Assembly: GCA_903813345.2 (NCBI GenBank)
Contig: CAIIXF020000005.1
Span: forward strand, 9,551,375 to 9,615,374
Direction: 5' to 3'
From: Owenia fusiformis
Taxonomy: Eukaryota > Annelida > Polychaeta > Sabellida > Oweniidae
DNA length: 64,000 nucleotides
Each line of letters begins with the position of its first letter. Position 1 is the stretch's first letter. Made by a program: the position numbers and the translations under genes. Below are positions 44,887 through 58,100 of the stretch, piece by piece. The notes under the pieces were generated by a model. That model ran no database searches and had not been told where the DNA came from. It was given only the letters and a program-made list of their open reading frames with translations.

Positions 44887-45999
44887 GATCGTCGTCCATG
44901 AAACACAATGGTCCAAACAGTGATCAAAATGAGATCCAAGTGGTCGTTTATTATCGGAAACAGAAGTAGCACTTTTCACAATGAAATGAAATTACATAAA
45001 CACAAGATATATAGCCGACATTGTCAGAAAAATCTTTATTTTATAAAACAATCTATTAAGGGTGCAGCAACAGATTATTATTGGATTGACTTATGTTGAA
45101 AATGTTCAAAGGGCGTCCTTTTGATTAATTAAGGTTAAGACTATTTGAATGATTAATCCACATCTGATCTAGATATCCTTTGCAAATACTGCTAATTACT
45201 ATTGTTCCCAAAAATGTTTTCGTATTTTGCATGGAGTGACATGTGTATATGTTGAAGGAATGAATGCAATTGGTTGTTTATAACTCGTAGCTCCATTAAA
45301 AATCAATTAACATTTAGGTTTTAATTCTTGAGATAATTATAAAAAGATATCTAAGTTGCGGATTCTATTGTTTGGTATAATTTATTGTAATGATTTATAA
45401 ATCGAATTAAGCAAACGTAGCGTTCTTAGTGATACTACGGCAGAGAAAGGATCCAGTGGGTATGATGCCAAATACTCCGTGAGTAATTAAGAAAATCATT
45501 TTTTAAATAGTTATCAACTAATCCTTTTGCGATGTGTACATTTCAAACAGTCTACTTATAATGTTTAACAACAAAAGGGTAATTTCATCATCTCCTCTGT
45601 AAAATATGTACACAGGCTGTATGGGGTTGCAATGGAATTATAGAGTGGAGTCGACCGTGCGTTATCACTTTTAAGGCCATACTGTGATGGAACTCTTCAA
45701 ACTCTACGAAAATGGATCTGTTCCGGTAACAAAATGTCGCAACCTCGAATGTACGATTTTTCTTTTCCCATGATTTCAAGAAACTCCAGAATTTGCACGA
45801 CCCTTTTGGCACAAACGTGTGTCAGCATGCATCATCAATTCGTGAAATTATGGAAACAGAAAAATTGTATCTCTGAGCCCTCGACATTTGTTGTTACAAG
45901 TTTTCGTAACCAGATTGAAGAATTCCACCACTGGCGAAATAAGCAATGCGGCAAGCCCAGCATATGCGTCTGCTCCAGTATGAAACCGTGGGAGGGATG
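44887..45999. other. Intergenic upstream of gene B, nothing firm
   Basis: No credible coding region. A 100-codon open frame at 45734-46036 lacks domain text and overlaps the promoter region of gene B. Confidence 0.45.
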
Positions 46000-46008
46000 T
46001 GGCGACTT

Positions 46009-46014
46009 TATAAA
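46009..46014 (+). promoter_or_regulatory. TATA box of gene B
   Basis: TATAAA in the context cgactttataaatcgcc, 58 bases before the ATG at 46072. A start site near 46040 would leave a 5' UTR of about 30 bases. The transcription start site is inferred. Confidence 0.55.
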
Positions 46015-46071
46015 TCGCCGCAGCAAATTTGACTGAGGCATTTTATCTTATTGTTCAGACAACCTGCCTGT

Positions 46072-46174
46072 ATGGGCAAGTGCTCGTATTTGGGTCCGTT
46101 GTTCATCCTCTGGATATGTGTACTGCCAACTACATTTGCGACATTTGGGGATCGTCATCGACTTCGTGCACGTG
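46072..46174 (+). CDS. Gene B exon 1: signal peptide
   Basis: ATG at 46072 opens MGKCSYLGPLFILWICVLPT, a short basic start and a hydrophobic core, with likely cleavage after TFA. The mature start is rich in Arg/His (DRHRLRAR). It ends CGT G|gtatgt in phase 1. Confidence 0.8.
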
Positions 46175-49100
46175 GTATGTACCGTTTTCTGTGGGATTAT
46201 TTATTTAAATACGACTTAGTTTTAGATCTCTAGTATGAAATTATGGTTAGGGAGGCTATCCTACTGTATAGCCATAGCTCGTTTGGTGAAAGCTTTGAGA
46301 TTTAGTTCTAGCTCGATTATACCGATCAAAAATTCTCAGAGTAATGTTAATGTTAACTTTAGATTTCTTATTTTAGACTTCATTGAACAATATTCATTTG
46401 AGGGAAGTAAGGATACAGAGGGTACGAAATGCTTTTCATGTCAAAACACGACAGACCCAACAGCGTGTCGAAGAGAAATCAAGTGTGCAGGGGGAGAGGT
46501 AGGAAGCACTAAGTACATTCCAACCGGTTTAGTAGTCTTACTTACCGGATTTCGTTCGGTGTTTTCATGAATAGATTTTTGAACTAAACAGAAATGGGAA
46601 GAGTTTCAATTCTTTATATGGTCAATTAATATATTTGTACAATGCATCTTTTTCCATTTTAATTTCGCTTTCCTTTTTTGTATACTGAAAATTCTTATCA
46701 CTCTAATGCAAGCAATTTACCTTCTCAAAAGAATCCACAACTTTACATTATTTGTAATTATCATAGGCTTGTTAAACTAATTCAGGTCTGTGGATTCGAT
46801 GTCCACTTAGATGAGACCAACACTGTCACCTCCTATAGGGACTTTGGATGCAAGCCTGTTAGTACTTGTCAGGAGGGTTTAATAATCACACGAATACAGC
46901 AGGGGAACCGGACATTCTCAGACTGTTCTGGTTGCTGTTATGGCCCTCTTTGTAACAAAAAACCAAGATGTGAGTTATTCACGATATCATGATGAAATAA
47001 ACAACTTGAACGTATGCTCGTGAAAGAAGTTCAATGTTCATTACGAAGTTATATTTATTCATTTTATGGACTTTTCCAGCTCATATTACTGTCACAGTAA
47101 TGCGTATCTTTGCCAGGCATTTATGACTGACAACAGCTTGTGTCGCCCTCTTTGTTTTGAAAATGTTTTTTTTTCTTTCTCGTGAACATTATTAAGTTCT
47201 CTATTGGATTTTGAAAACCCATTTCTCTTTTTAATACATGTGTCAGTAGTCGACTAGTTAACAAACCAATGTGTTGAAGTCGTGGAACTCTTTTTATATT
47301 AATTAGTCAGTGATATATATGGTCCCGAAGAAGCTATTGGATCGTGCTTCAAAAGAAAGGGAGAATGCTTACAACGGGTGCGGACACAGTGTATTCCCAT
47401 TGGAAGTTACTGCCTAAACGAGAAAAATGAATTTGAGCAAGTAGCGGAGTACACCATTCCATGTAGTACATGTCCTGATCAATATGGTAAATGTTTTGTT
47501 TGAGATACCTCATTAGAATAATTATATTAAACGTTTTAAAAATGTATTATTCAGTTATTGTATGTTCTAAATGACATACTACATCGATCAAATCTGTGTA
47601 ATATTTTAGGGTCGGAATCATCTGAAGAAATAGAAGACGAAGAGGTTATAATCGAAGAGGAAGAATTTACTCTACCACAATGGAAGTACCGAGGCAAAAA
47701 ACTGTACGTATAACTTCGTGCAGGTTCCGTCCTCATATCTGTTTATACATCGGAAGTTTTTTGTTTATTCTAAAATCTAATTAGTCCTGTATTCCTATTA
47801 GTACCATTTTATATTATGTATAACTTGTATAAATGTTTGAATTTACTGAATACACTTTATTAAAACAAAATCTAACCTAATTATTGTACAAATGGGCTGC
47901 ACTAACATTTTGATTATATATTACTGCACTAACGTTGTGATTATGTATTACTGCACCAACGTTGTGATTATATATTACTGCACTAACGTTGTGATTATGA
48001 ATTACTGCACCAACGTTGTGATTATATATTACTGCATTAACGTTGTGATTATATATTACTGCACTAACGTTGTGATTATGTATTACTGCACCAACGTTGT
48101 GATTATATATTACTGCACTAACGCTGTGATTAAATATTACTGCGCTAACGTTGTGATTATATATTACTGCACTAACGTTGTGATTATGTATTACTGCACC
48201 AACGTTGTGATTATATATTACTGCACTAACGTTGTGATTATGTATTACTGCACCAACGTTGTGATTATATATTACTGCATTAACGTTGTGATTATGTATT
48301 ACTGCACTAACGTTGTGATTATGTATTACTGCACCAACGTTGTGATTATATATTACTGCACTAACGCTGTGATTAAATATTACTGTGCTAACGTTGTGAT
48401 TAAATATTACTGCACTAACGTTGTGATTATATATTACTTCACTAACGTTGTGATTATGTATTACTGCACTAACGTTGTGATTATATATTACTTCACTAAC
48501 GTAGTGATTATGTATTACTGCACTAACGTTGTGATTATATATTACTTCACTAACGTTGTGATTATATATTACTTCACTAACGTAGTGATTATGTATTACT
48601 GCACTAACGTTGTGATTATATATTACTGCACTAACGTTGTGATTATATATTACTTCACTAACGTTGTGATTATATATTACTTCACTAACGTAGTGATTAT
48701 GTATTACTGCACTAACGTTGTGATTATATATTACTGCACTAACGTTGTGATTATATATTACTTCACTAACGTTGTGATTATATATTACTTCACTAACGTA
48801 GTGATTATGTATTACTGCACTAACGTTGTGATTATATATTAGGAAGGGAAAACGCAAAAGCAAGTCAAAGAAAAGCTGGGGAAGTAGAAGTAGATCCAGC
48901 CATGGTAGTGGAGGCAGTAGTAGGAAAAGTAGTGGATCCCACTCATATAAGAGTGGAAGCAAGAGTAAGAGTAGTGGTGAGCGCTCTGACAGAAGTAGTG
49001 TGGAACTTTGGGAGATATCTGAAAACGACACTGTCATCAATACAACCTGTACTCATTGGTCTACGTGGAGTGGTAACTATTTCAATTTTTTGCAATATTA

Positions 49101-52100
49101 ATTTAGTATTCGTACTGCTGCCCTCTCCTTTATTAAATGACATGTTTTCTTCATGCTATATAGTTAACTTCCACATATACCATACCACCGTATTGCACAA
49201 CATCCACATCATATTACATATATTTTAGATTGCAATATGTTAACCTGCAAACAGAAACGCCATAGGACTTGTCCAAGTGAATGTGCCGCTGATGAATTTA
49301 CCAGCAAGTAATGGAATTAAATCTTTATAATTATCTAATTAAATGTAATTACATGTTTCTTACAATGGGCATTTCAGTTTTGTCTTTCTGGATATTAATG
49401 AAAATGTTATTTTAAGGCGTCGGAGGAGAGGATCTAAGCGATCGGGTTCTAGAAGTTCTGGCTCTGGAAGTTCGAAATCTGATGTGTCGGGTTCAGGAAG
49501 TTCATCCAAACAGTCATCTGAATCCTCCCATAGCAAATCGTACACACGTAGGAAAAGAACTTATTCGATTGAACAACCATTAGATCTATACAATAGGTAT
49601 GGTTCCGTTACAGACACACGAAGTAGGTTCAGTGATTCTGATTCCAATAGCAAGTCTTCGGACTCAGATAGCAAAGTATCTGATCAATCAAAAAGTAGTG
49701 CTTATTCAAGCCAACGTTCAAGTGAAGGAAGCAGTGAACACGAGCCTGAATTCGGCGACGAATGCTTTACAACTGAAACACAGACTAGGGATTGCCAAGT
49801 GGAATGTAAGAACCAAAATATTTGACAAATAACAATAGCAATAATGGGAGATTGACTTAATTACACTGAAATAAAAACAATACAAATTAATATCTAACAC
49901 CTTAAAGTTACAGTGTGATAATTTTGTTTGATAAATGCTCCCGTATGATTTGACGTTAAGCTAATGTTACATATGGTACTAGATAATATTTAAATTTGAC
50001 TGCTAATATATATTAATTTAGGTCCTGTCCCAACATTGTGGACCGACTGGGGTGATTGTGATAGTATTAGCTGTAAAGCAAAACGATACCGATATGTACC
50101 CAGACCGTGCGACATAAACGAAGGGTAATAGTCTAATCACATCTATCTTTACATATACTATATCTGGTACTAAAAACCATTTTGCCCATATCATCATATC
50201 GGGGGGGGGGGGGGGTTGATGAGTCTAGAACGATACACGCATGGACAAATAAGGGGATTGTTGACAATTGTTACTTACAAGTATGAATACTTGTGAAATA
50301 AACAGCTCATATTTCAGATCTTCCGAAGAAAGTGAATATGATGACGAAGATTGTGAACCAGAAGACGATGATGAAGATGAGAGTAGTGAGGAGAAAAGTG
50401 ACTCGGCTAAGTCAAGCAGTGAATCAAAAGACAGTCAACATAGTTCAAGTGAGAGTGACAAATCAAGCGGTTCAAGCAGTGAATCAAAGGACAGTCAACA
50501 TAGTTCAAGTGAGAGTGACAAATCAAGCGGTTCAAGCAGTGAATCAAAGGACAGTCAAAATAGTTCAGTCGAGATTGAATTAAATGTTGACAGTACAAAC
50601 AATAGTAGTGGCTATAGGCGTAAGAAGAGAAGTTCTGGAAGCGGGGAAAGTAGTGATAAGGCTAGTCACGACATGTCTGATTCTAGTAACAATTCAAGTA
50701 AATCAGGTTCAAGTAAAGACAGTTCCAAATCAGGTTCAAGTAAAGATAGTTCAGATTCAGGTTCAGGTTCAGGTTCATCTAGTGGAAGTCACATTAGAAG
50801 ATGTAAAAGTAGAGGAAGTAGTAGCTCGAACAGTAAGAGTAATTCAGGAAGTAATTCAGATAGTTCCAGAAGTTCGGGTAGTAGAAGTGACAAGAGCATA
50901 AGCAGTGGAAGTGGTAGCCATATGCATGTAACAAAGAGGAGTGGTAGTGGAAGCCATGGTAGCAAAAGTAGCGGAAGTGGGAGTTCTAAGAGCGGGAGTG
51001 GAAGTGGGAGTTCCAAAAGCAGGAGTGGAAGTGGGAGTTCCAAAAGCGGGAGTGGAAGTAGGAGCAGTGGTGGAAGAAGCAGCGATGGAGGCATTGATCC
51101 AGAAACTATACCTGATGGATATGTTATTCCCGATGGCCTATGTTGGGATAAGGAAATAGACACAAAGGATTGTGAAAACTGTACAAGTACGTTTTTAAGC
51201 TTTTGATTTATAACTAGTCAACAGATGTATTGCTCAACATTTCAAAGTTATTTGAGTTGTCATAATATTTGTTTACAATCTATGAAATATCGAAATGTTT
51301 CATGAATTCACGTTAACTTAGTAACTTAGAATTTTCTCAAAAATTAATGAAGGCGAATTCGTTAACACTATTAAATTCTTTAATTAGGTGAACCATGTGA
51401 AGAGTGGAGTGAATGGAGTCTATGTAGTTCTGAAAACTGCTTCAGATACAGATGGAGGAGATGCCCGGTAAAATGTGAATACACAGATTCGTCAGCAGAC
51501 TCAGACTACAGCTATGAATCGTGGAGGTATTCTATTTTGTCTTTTTTATTGACGGTTATAACTTTTTGTTCAGTTTGAAATATTATGTAACTATTCAATT
51601 GACAAATATTTAGAATTCAGATTTCTCCTTTGTTTAGTTGAAATCAAAGACTTTTTGATATCGAACAATTTTGTCCACCATTCTTAATGCTGTGAACCAG
51701 TTCTCGTATTACAATTGCAAAATTTCGAGTGCGATGGTTTTAAAGAATGGTCCACTTACGTTTATCATACATGTCATATATTAAATTTTAATCTCAGTTT
51801 CTCTTGAAATGCAAAATGAAGTCCATAAAAGTGGCCACATGTGTGACTTTTTGACACTAAGTAAAATAATATGTGTCGTCATTCGTATCGCAGCAGTATG
51901 GAGGACAGCAATAGCATTAGTAGCAATGAATCGGGTTTGAGTAAAGCAAGTGGTGGAAGTAGCAGTAAATCGGGCAGTAAGATGAGCAGTGAATCCGGAA
52001 GTAAGATGAGCAGTGAATCCGGAAGTAATATGAGCAGTGAATCCGGTAGTAAAATGAGCAGTGAATCCGGAAGTAAGATGAGCAGTGAATCCGGAAGTAA

Positions 52101-55100
52101 GATGAGCAGTGGATCTGGCAGTTCAGGTGGAAACAGTACATCTTATGATTCGAGCAAACAATCCGACTCAAGTGCAAGTTCTATTGAAAGCAAAGAGGAT
52201 GTAGAAGATATAAACCGGTAAGACCAAGCTGCAGCAGAACAAGTCACCTCATCTTGTTGTTTTAAAATTATTAAAAATACAAGGCCTAACGCACATTTGT
52301 TATGTTGGAAAATTAAAACACTCGCTTCGAAAGTAAGTTTTTCAATTCAATATTTTTCAGTATTCGCAGGACCTTTTCTGGGAGTAGCTCTGACAGCCAA
52401 TCGAATGTCAGCTCTGGCAGTCAATCGAAGATGAGCTCTGGCAGCCAATCAAAGGTCAGCTCAGGCAGCCAATCAAAGGACAGCTCTGGCAGCCAATCGA
52501 AGGTCAGCTCTGGCAGCGAATCAAAGGTCAGCTCTGGCAGCCAATCGAAGGTCAGCTCTGGCAGCCAATCGAGGGTCAGCTCTGGCAGCCAATCGAAGGT
52601 CAGCTCTGGGAGCAAATCCAGTGGAGACACTTCTGAATATACATACAGTCATGGTTCTGATACATCTGACGAGGATAATGACTATAATGGCGATAACGAT
52701 TATCCCGATAGGCCAAGAAGGTGTTATCAAAAAGAAGTTGAGAAACAGAGCTGCTTGGAAGAATGTACAGGTACCACTGATATATAAGAAATAAATTATT
52801 GGTCACACGTTGTTACTTCCTACAACGTTACGTGTTCTTCATTTAATAAACAGGCATTTTATATATCATTAAAATAAATTATTACCCGATTTCATTATTG
52901 TCATCATGGAATAATTAAACGATTGTGTTACAGACCCATCTGGATTCGGGGACTGGAGGGTTATTTCTCCCTGCAGTGCATCGTGTGGAGGAGGGAAGCA
53001 AAGACTGGAACGTAGCTGCGTCAACCCAACAGATTCACACGATTCATGTGTAGTAACCGAAGAAAAAATAACGGATTGCAATACACAAAGATGCATGGAT
53101 GATGGTAATAACTCATTGCCCCCGTCATATATTGTGTTTTTAATGTAAACAAGAATATGCAAGTAAAGGTGAAAAGATTAACAAAGAAACAATAGAGAGA
53201 TTTCGCTAATGAAACTCTTAGTTACGTTTATGCGTATAGCTAGCTATATGTTATAACCATAACTGAACTGAAATTTCGCATTTCGCAACAAAGAATACTT
53301 ATACATATAGATTATGATATTTAAAGAATAACTTTATACGATAAATTCCTCGTTTATATTCTCGATTTGATATGGTAACATGACTATGCAAAAAACGCTG
53401 TGATTCCTGACCAATGATTATGTCTTAACAAGATAACAATTTCCTCATGTTTAGACCACGTTTTGTAAGCAGTAGGGAGTTTAAGCTTGCAATGTTTTTC
53501 ACAACCTAAACGTGAACGGAAAATATTTAAGTGATGCATTTGTTTGGGCGATTGGTCATGCGTATAGGTTGACGTTTCGATTTTATATGCAAGCTTAAAC
53601 TCACTAATGGCTACTTATTCGACAAATGGTGACGTAGTACACACACATTACGAATCATAAACGCAAGGGTTTGATAAACACCCAGTGAGTGAGTTAAGGA
53701 ATATTTCGAATGTCTGATTAATTCCCAGTAGCTTGAAATGCTCTACCCCGTGCTCTATATGTTTTTTAGGTTCAGTATATGGGTTGCTTGGTAAACAAAA
53801 TAAGTCGAAATTTCAATTAAATTTACAAAAGAACATATGTTTTCATGAAAATGGTTAGATTGGTCAAATTGAACAGACAGATAAGCTTCAGTAAGACATC
53901 GTTAAATTTTGTTAAATTCAGATTAAATCTATCATTCAATTTGCCCTATCTTTTCTTAATTATTTAGCCTGCTCCGAGCCAGAAAATCCAGCAGCAATCC
54001 CACTTTTATCGGACAGCGATACAGCTCCTTACTTCCCCGGTGAGAAAGTGTTCTGGGAATGTGGGGAGCCAGATTGTCTTGAAGTAAAAGTTGCAGTTTG
54101 TGTCGAAGATACCTTGAAATTCAACTCATCGATTACATGCCCTTCTGGAGGGTGTGCAATTCCACGTAAGTTAACAATTCATAATTTACGATCTTTAATT
54201 GATAAGCCGATTATCGTGTGTAATGTCCTATCTAATCACCTTACTGGCTAATGGGGATTTGGACAAGTTGTGTCGAACGTCCAAATGTTTAAGCTGGTCG
54301 ACTGTAAACGTCGTAACCTCGTGACACTAAATTAAAACTCGCTCTCCATCAGTTCTTTAACTACCACTTGATATTGAGGTCGATCTTTATTCAAGGTACT
54401 ATGATATGAAGAAAACAGTGGTTAATAATTATAAAATCATAGTCATTTTGTCGGATGATTCGAATTAATCGTTCGGTGTTGTATTAATTTCGATTTTTTG
54501 TTTGTTTTATGTTAGATTGTGATGAGCCACTTCCAATAATAAATGGCACTTTTGAGAAACAGTTCCCAGGCCCTGTTGAAGTAGGAACGTATGTCGAATA
54601 TTCATGTAATGAATGTTATCAAATCGCTGAACCCATTCGTACGTGTATTGAGGATGGAATCACAGGAGATATTCGATATGAACCTAAGCAGCTACCAATA
54701 TGTTCTCGTAAGTCAACACGAAAATGAAATTATTTGTTCCAATGAGACATAATGTACAATAAGTTGAAGTAAACATACACTATTAGCCCACAGAGCTTTT
54801 GAACTTTAGCACTATCATGATTATGTGTCTGTTCCAGGTGTCTCGTGTCAATTCATTCCAAAAGATCCTATCGGTGGTACTGTAAGCACATATAGCAACG
54901 ACTGCCTTAGTGTTGCGACATATACCTGCACAGATCCATGCTCTGAGCTAGTAGGGGCAGAAACAAGAACATGCACTCCAAGCGGAGCATGGGACCCTCC
55001 AAATGAGCCAACATGTTTAAGTACGCGTTACTCTTAAATATATGTTTTTAAAGAATAAAGGGATGGTCCATCAAAATGAAGTAGAATATGTGTAAATGAT

Positions 55101-58100
55101 AACTGAATGCTTACATACAACCTACACACAACCTACATAACCTAATATTGTTCTAATCCTGATTTATTTTATTTTATTAAATGTACAAATTTTTGTTGAT
55201 AGGACGAGAATGTAATCCAAAAGCTGTTGAACCAGATAATGGAGCAATCATTGGAGAAAGTTCTTGTGGAAGTTCTGTCACCTACTCTTGTGATCCATGT
55301 TATAGACTTAAGGGAACCAGTGAAAGAGTTTGCAGTGAATCAGGCTGGGAAAGTCCTGCACCGACCTGTGAAGGTTGGTATTCAATTGTCATATGTGCAG
55401 TTATATAACAATATATTACAACAATGCTAGAGACATTTCATTCAGAATAATCAGTTAACGCCAAAACAATTTTATACTTTCAGTTACCAAATGTGAAACA
55501 ATTCTTGCACCTGCAAATGGAAAAAGATATCCAATGACTGGAAATGAGAACTGTGGTGATGTTATAACATTTGAATGCGATGCTGGTTATACACGCAAGG
55601 GGCCAATAAATACCGTGTGCAGTGTTGGAGAAACTCAAGGATCAGCGATATGGAGCAATGAACCACCAACCTGCGAAAGTAAGTATACTGAGTAGATAAT
55701 TAAATGGACTCTAGAGCATGAGACAAATATATAGCATCTTATTAAACTGTACAAACCAATTTAAACAATATGACAGTATATACAGCCTAAGCGCAAGTGC
55801 CAAGGGGAAGGACCAAAGGTTGTAATGGAACCTTGCAAGAAAAAGTAAACTCTATGTGTATAATTGTACAAATCGATACACTTTTAGGAATTCACAGGCT
55901 TCTTTATTTTTTGTTTCTTTTTTCATTTCAGAAAATTATTGTGAACCGATGCCTGAAGATCCATCAAGCGGAACTGCAGAGCCAAAAACCAACACGATCA
56001 ACACAACTGTTACATATACATGTGATGCATGTTTCACATTATCAGGGTCTCCACAAAGAACATGTATAGCAAATCCTCCAGAAGATCCACAATGGTCGCC
56101 TTTGTTGGAACCAACTTGCACAAGTAACTTACGTCTTGAGTATACTAATAATACTTTGTACCTTGCGTTTGTTGTTATCAGCAGCTAGTCTTGGTGATCA
56201 GTTGTAATGTTGACTGTCGTCATGCATGTTTCTCCTAATTGGTTGTTTATTTGATCATTACTCGATATTCCAAAGTTGTTTTTTAAATTCCCGAAAATGT
56301 CTCAACAATTCTATCAGACTCCGTCTTAACATTAAGCATAATGATTAAGCATCAATGATACTATGACTGCCATATTCTTACCAGTCATTCCAGTGTTGTT
56401 CGTTTACCATTACCATATTTAAACTCTCGATTTCAGTAGTATTTGATTACTACAGTTTAACCAGTTAAACATTATTGTATCTTTTAGTGTTGTCATGTTC
56501 ACAAATGACAGTTGATAATGGAAACGTCCAAGGAACAAATGATTGTGGGGGATTGGCACAAGTAACATGTGACGCTGGATATTATATTTATGGCCAGTCA
56601 ACAATTCAATGCACATTGCAAGACGATGGAACTGTCGAATGGGTACCTAACCCACCCAGCTGTAAAGGTAATGCTTCCATGGGTTAAGCAGTAGAAAATG
56701 TTGTATTACTCATGCTCTCACAAAATCAAATGGTGGTCTTATGTCTTTGGCTCAATTCTTCGACTTTCAATGTGGTATGAACATTTGATTTACATGCTGA
56801 TTTATCGTCCTGTTACTATGTGATGTATCAATCTGGAAGCTTTTTCAACCAATCAGAAGTTTCCAAATATTTGTCTCATAACCAGCAGTGACGGTAATGG
56901 AAGGGTAGGGAATGTCAATGGATATGGTGTACTATCAACGCTGTACATGGACCTTAAGATAATATAAAATCCTCCATTTCATTATTTAGCAAGGTGTCAA
57001 GATATGATACCAGCAGATCCGAATGTAAGGAAAAACGTGGATGAGTCTTCACCAATAGACCCTGATACCGATACATATGGGGCCAATGATAGACTGGTGT
57101 TTAGATGTGCAGCATGCTTTATGATCATGGCAGATAGCGTTGGAGTCCGTGACAATGATCGCTTGTGTTTACCCACGGGTGAATGGGATAACCCAACCCC
57201 TCCTCAGTGCGAAGGTAAGTTATTTATATTATGAATAAAGGCTTTAATATACGCCGCATCGTGTACGTTATACAATGCGGCAATAATGTATAACAACGAA
57301 AAAACTATTGTATTAATCGGATGTGATGTGTGATAGTCATCTTGCCATAACAATTGAAGATCTGGATATGCATGATGTAATATATAATGTTAAAATATTT
57401 CAGCTATTACGTGCTCTGTGCTTGAAGCACCTAGTGGGGGAGCCATAAGCTCACAAGACATAACATGTGGAACTACCATTTCATACTCATGTACAGACCC
57501 ATGTCTTTTACTATCTGGTTCACCCGAGCGAACGTGTCAGCAAGATGGATCTTGGTCGGGATCAGAACCAGTTTGTATAAGTAAGTGAGATAACAATAGA
57601 GAGGTTCCGCATAATGTGATATTGCTAAAACCGCATCTTGTTTGAATTGAACTGCAATTTAACCGCATAAATGTAATGATTGCCTTACAGATTTTGATAC
57701 GTTGAGCTAAAAACGTTGTGCGAAACCTATCTATGAATAAAATAATTACAGATCACACGAGCTGCATCAATCACTCCTTGAGAAATATTAATTATAAAAT
57801 TAAGTCCATGTAAATTATTGGTAAAGTGAACATTTTTGTCTTTTGCAGGTAGAACTTGTGACAGTGAACCCAACCCACCAATACCTGGTACCATATCAAC
57901 AAATGACAACGTGTGTGGTACTGAAGTTACTTACTCTTGTCCTAGATGTTATGAGTTGAGACCAGACACGAATTCGATTCGCACATGTCAACCTGATGGG
58001 CAATGGACCCCAGCAATCGAACCAACTTGTGAAAGTAAGAAGATGTGTATGCTGAATGTCCAAACTATCATTCTTTTTTCAAAAAATAAGACAAACTTCA

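Noticed and set aside
45734-46036. 100-codon plus-strand frame just before gene B
   Set aside because: No signal peptide, no family text, and it overlaps the TATA box and probable 5' UTR of gene B.
46235-46570. Open frame across exon 46377-46498 and its flanks
   Set aside because: It reads intron sequence on both sides; the Ly6-like text is confined to the spliced exon.
47897-48840. Regular spaced repeat as a CRISPR-like array
   Set aside because: Units are directly adjacent with no unique spacers, and the context is an animal intron; it is a tandem satellite.
47892-48842. 316-codon open frame on the plus strand, repeats of YYCTNVVII
   Set aside because: Same satellite artefact; it lies wholly in an intron whose flanking exons splice in frame.
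47877-49040. 387-codon open frame on the minus strand, repeats of YNHNVSAVI
   Set aside because: It is the reverse translation of the 27-bp satellite, open only because the unit is a multiple of three without stops; its start lies in an exon of gene B on the other strand.
50789-51163. Leu/Pro-rich minus-strand frame
   Set aside because: Shadow of the Ser/Gly-rich repeats of exon 50318-51186 (AGT/GGA codons read in reverse).
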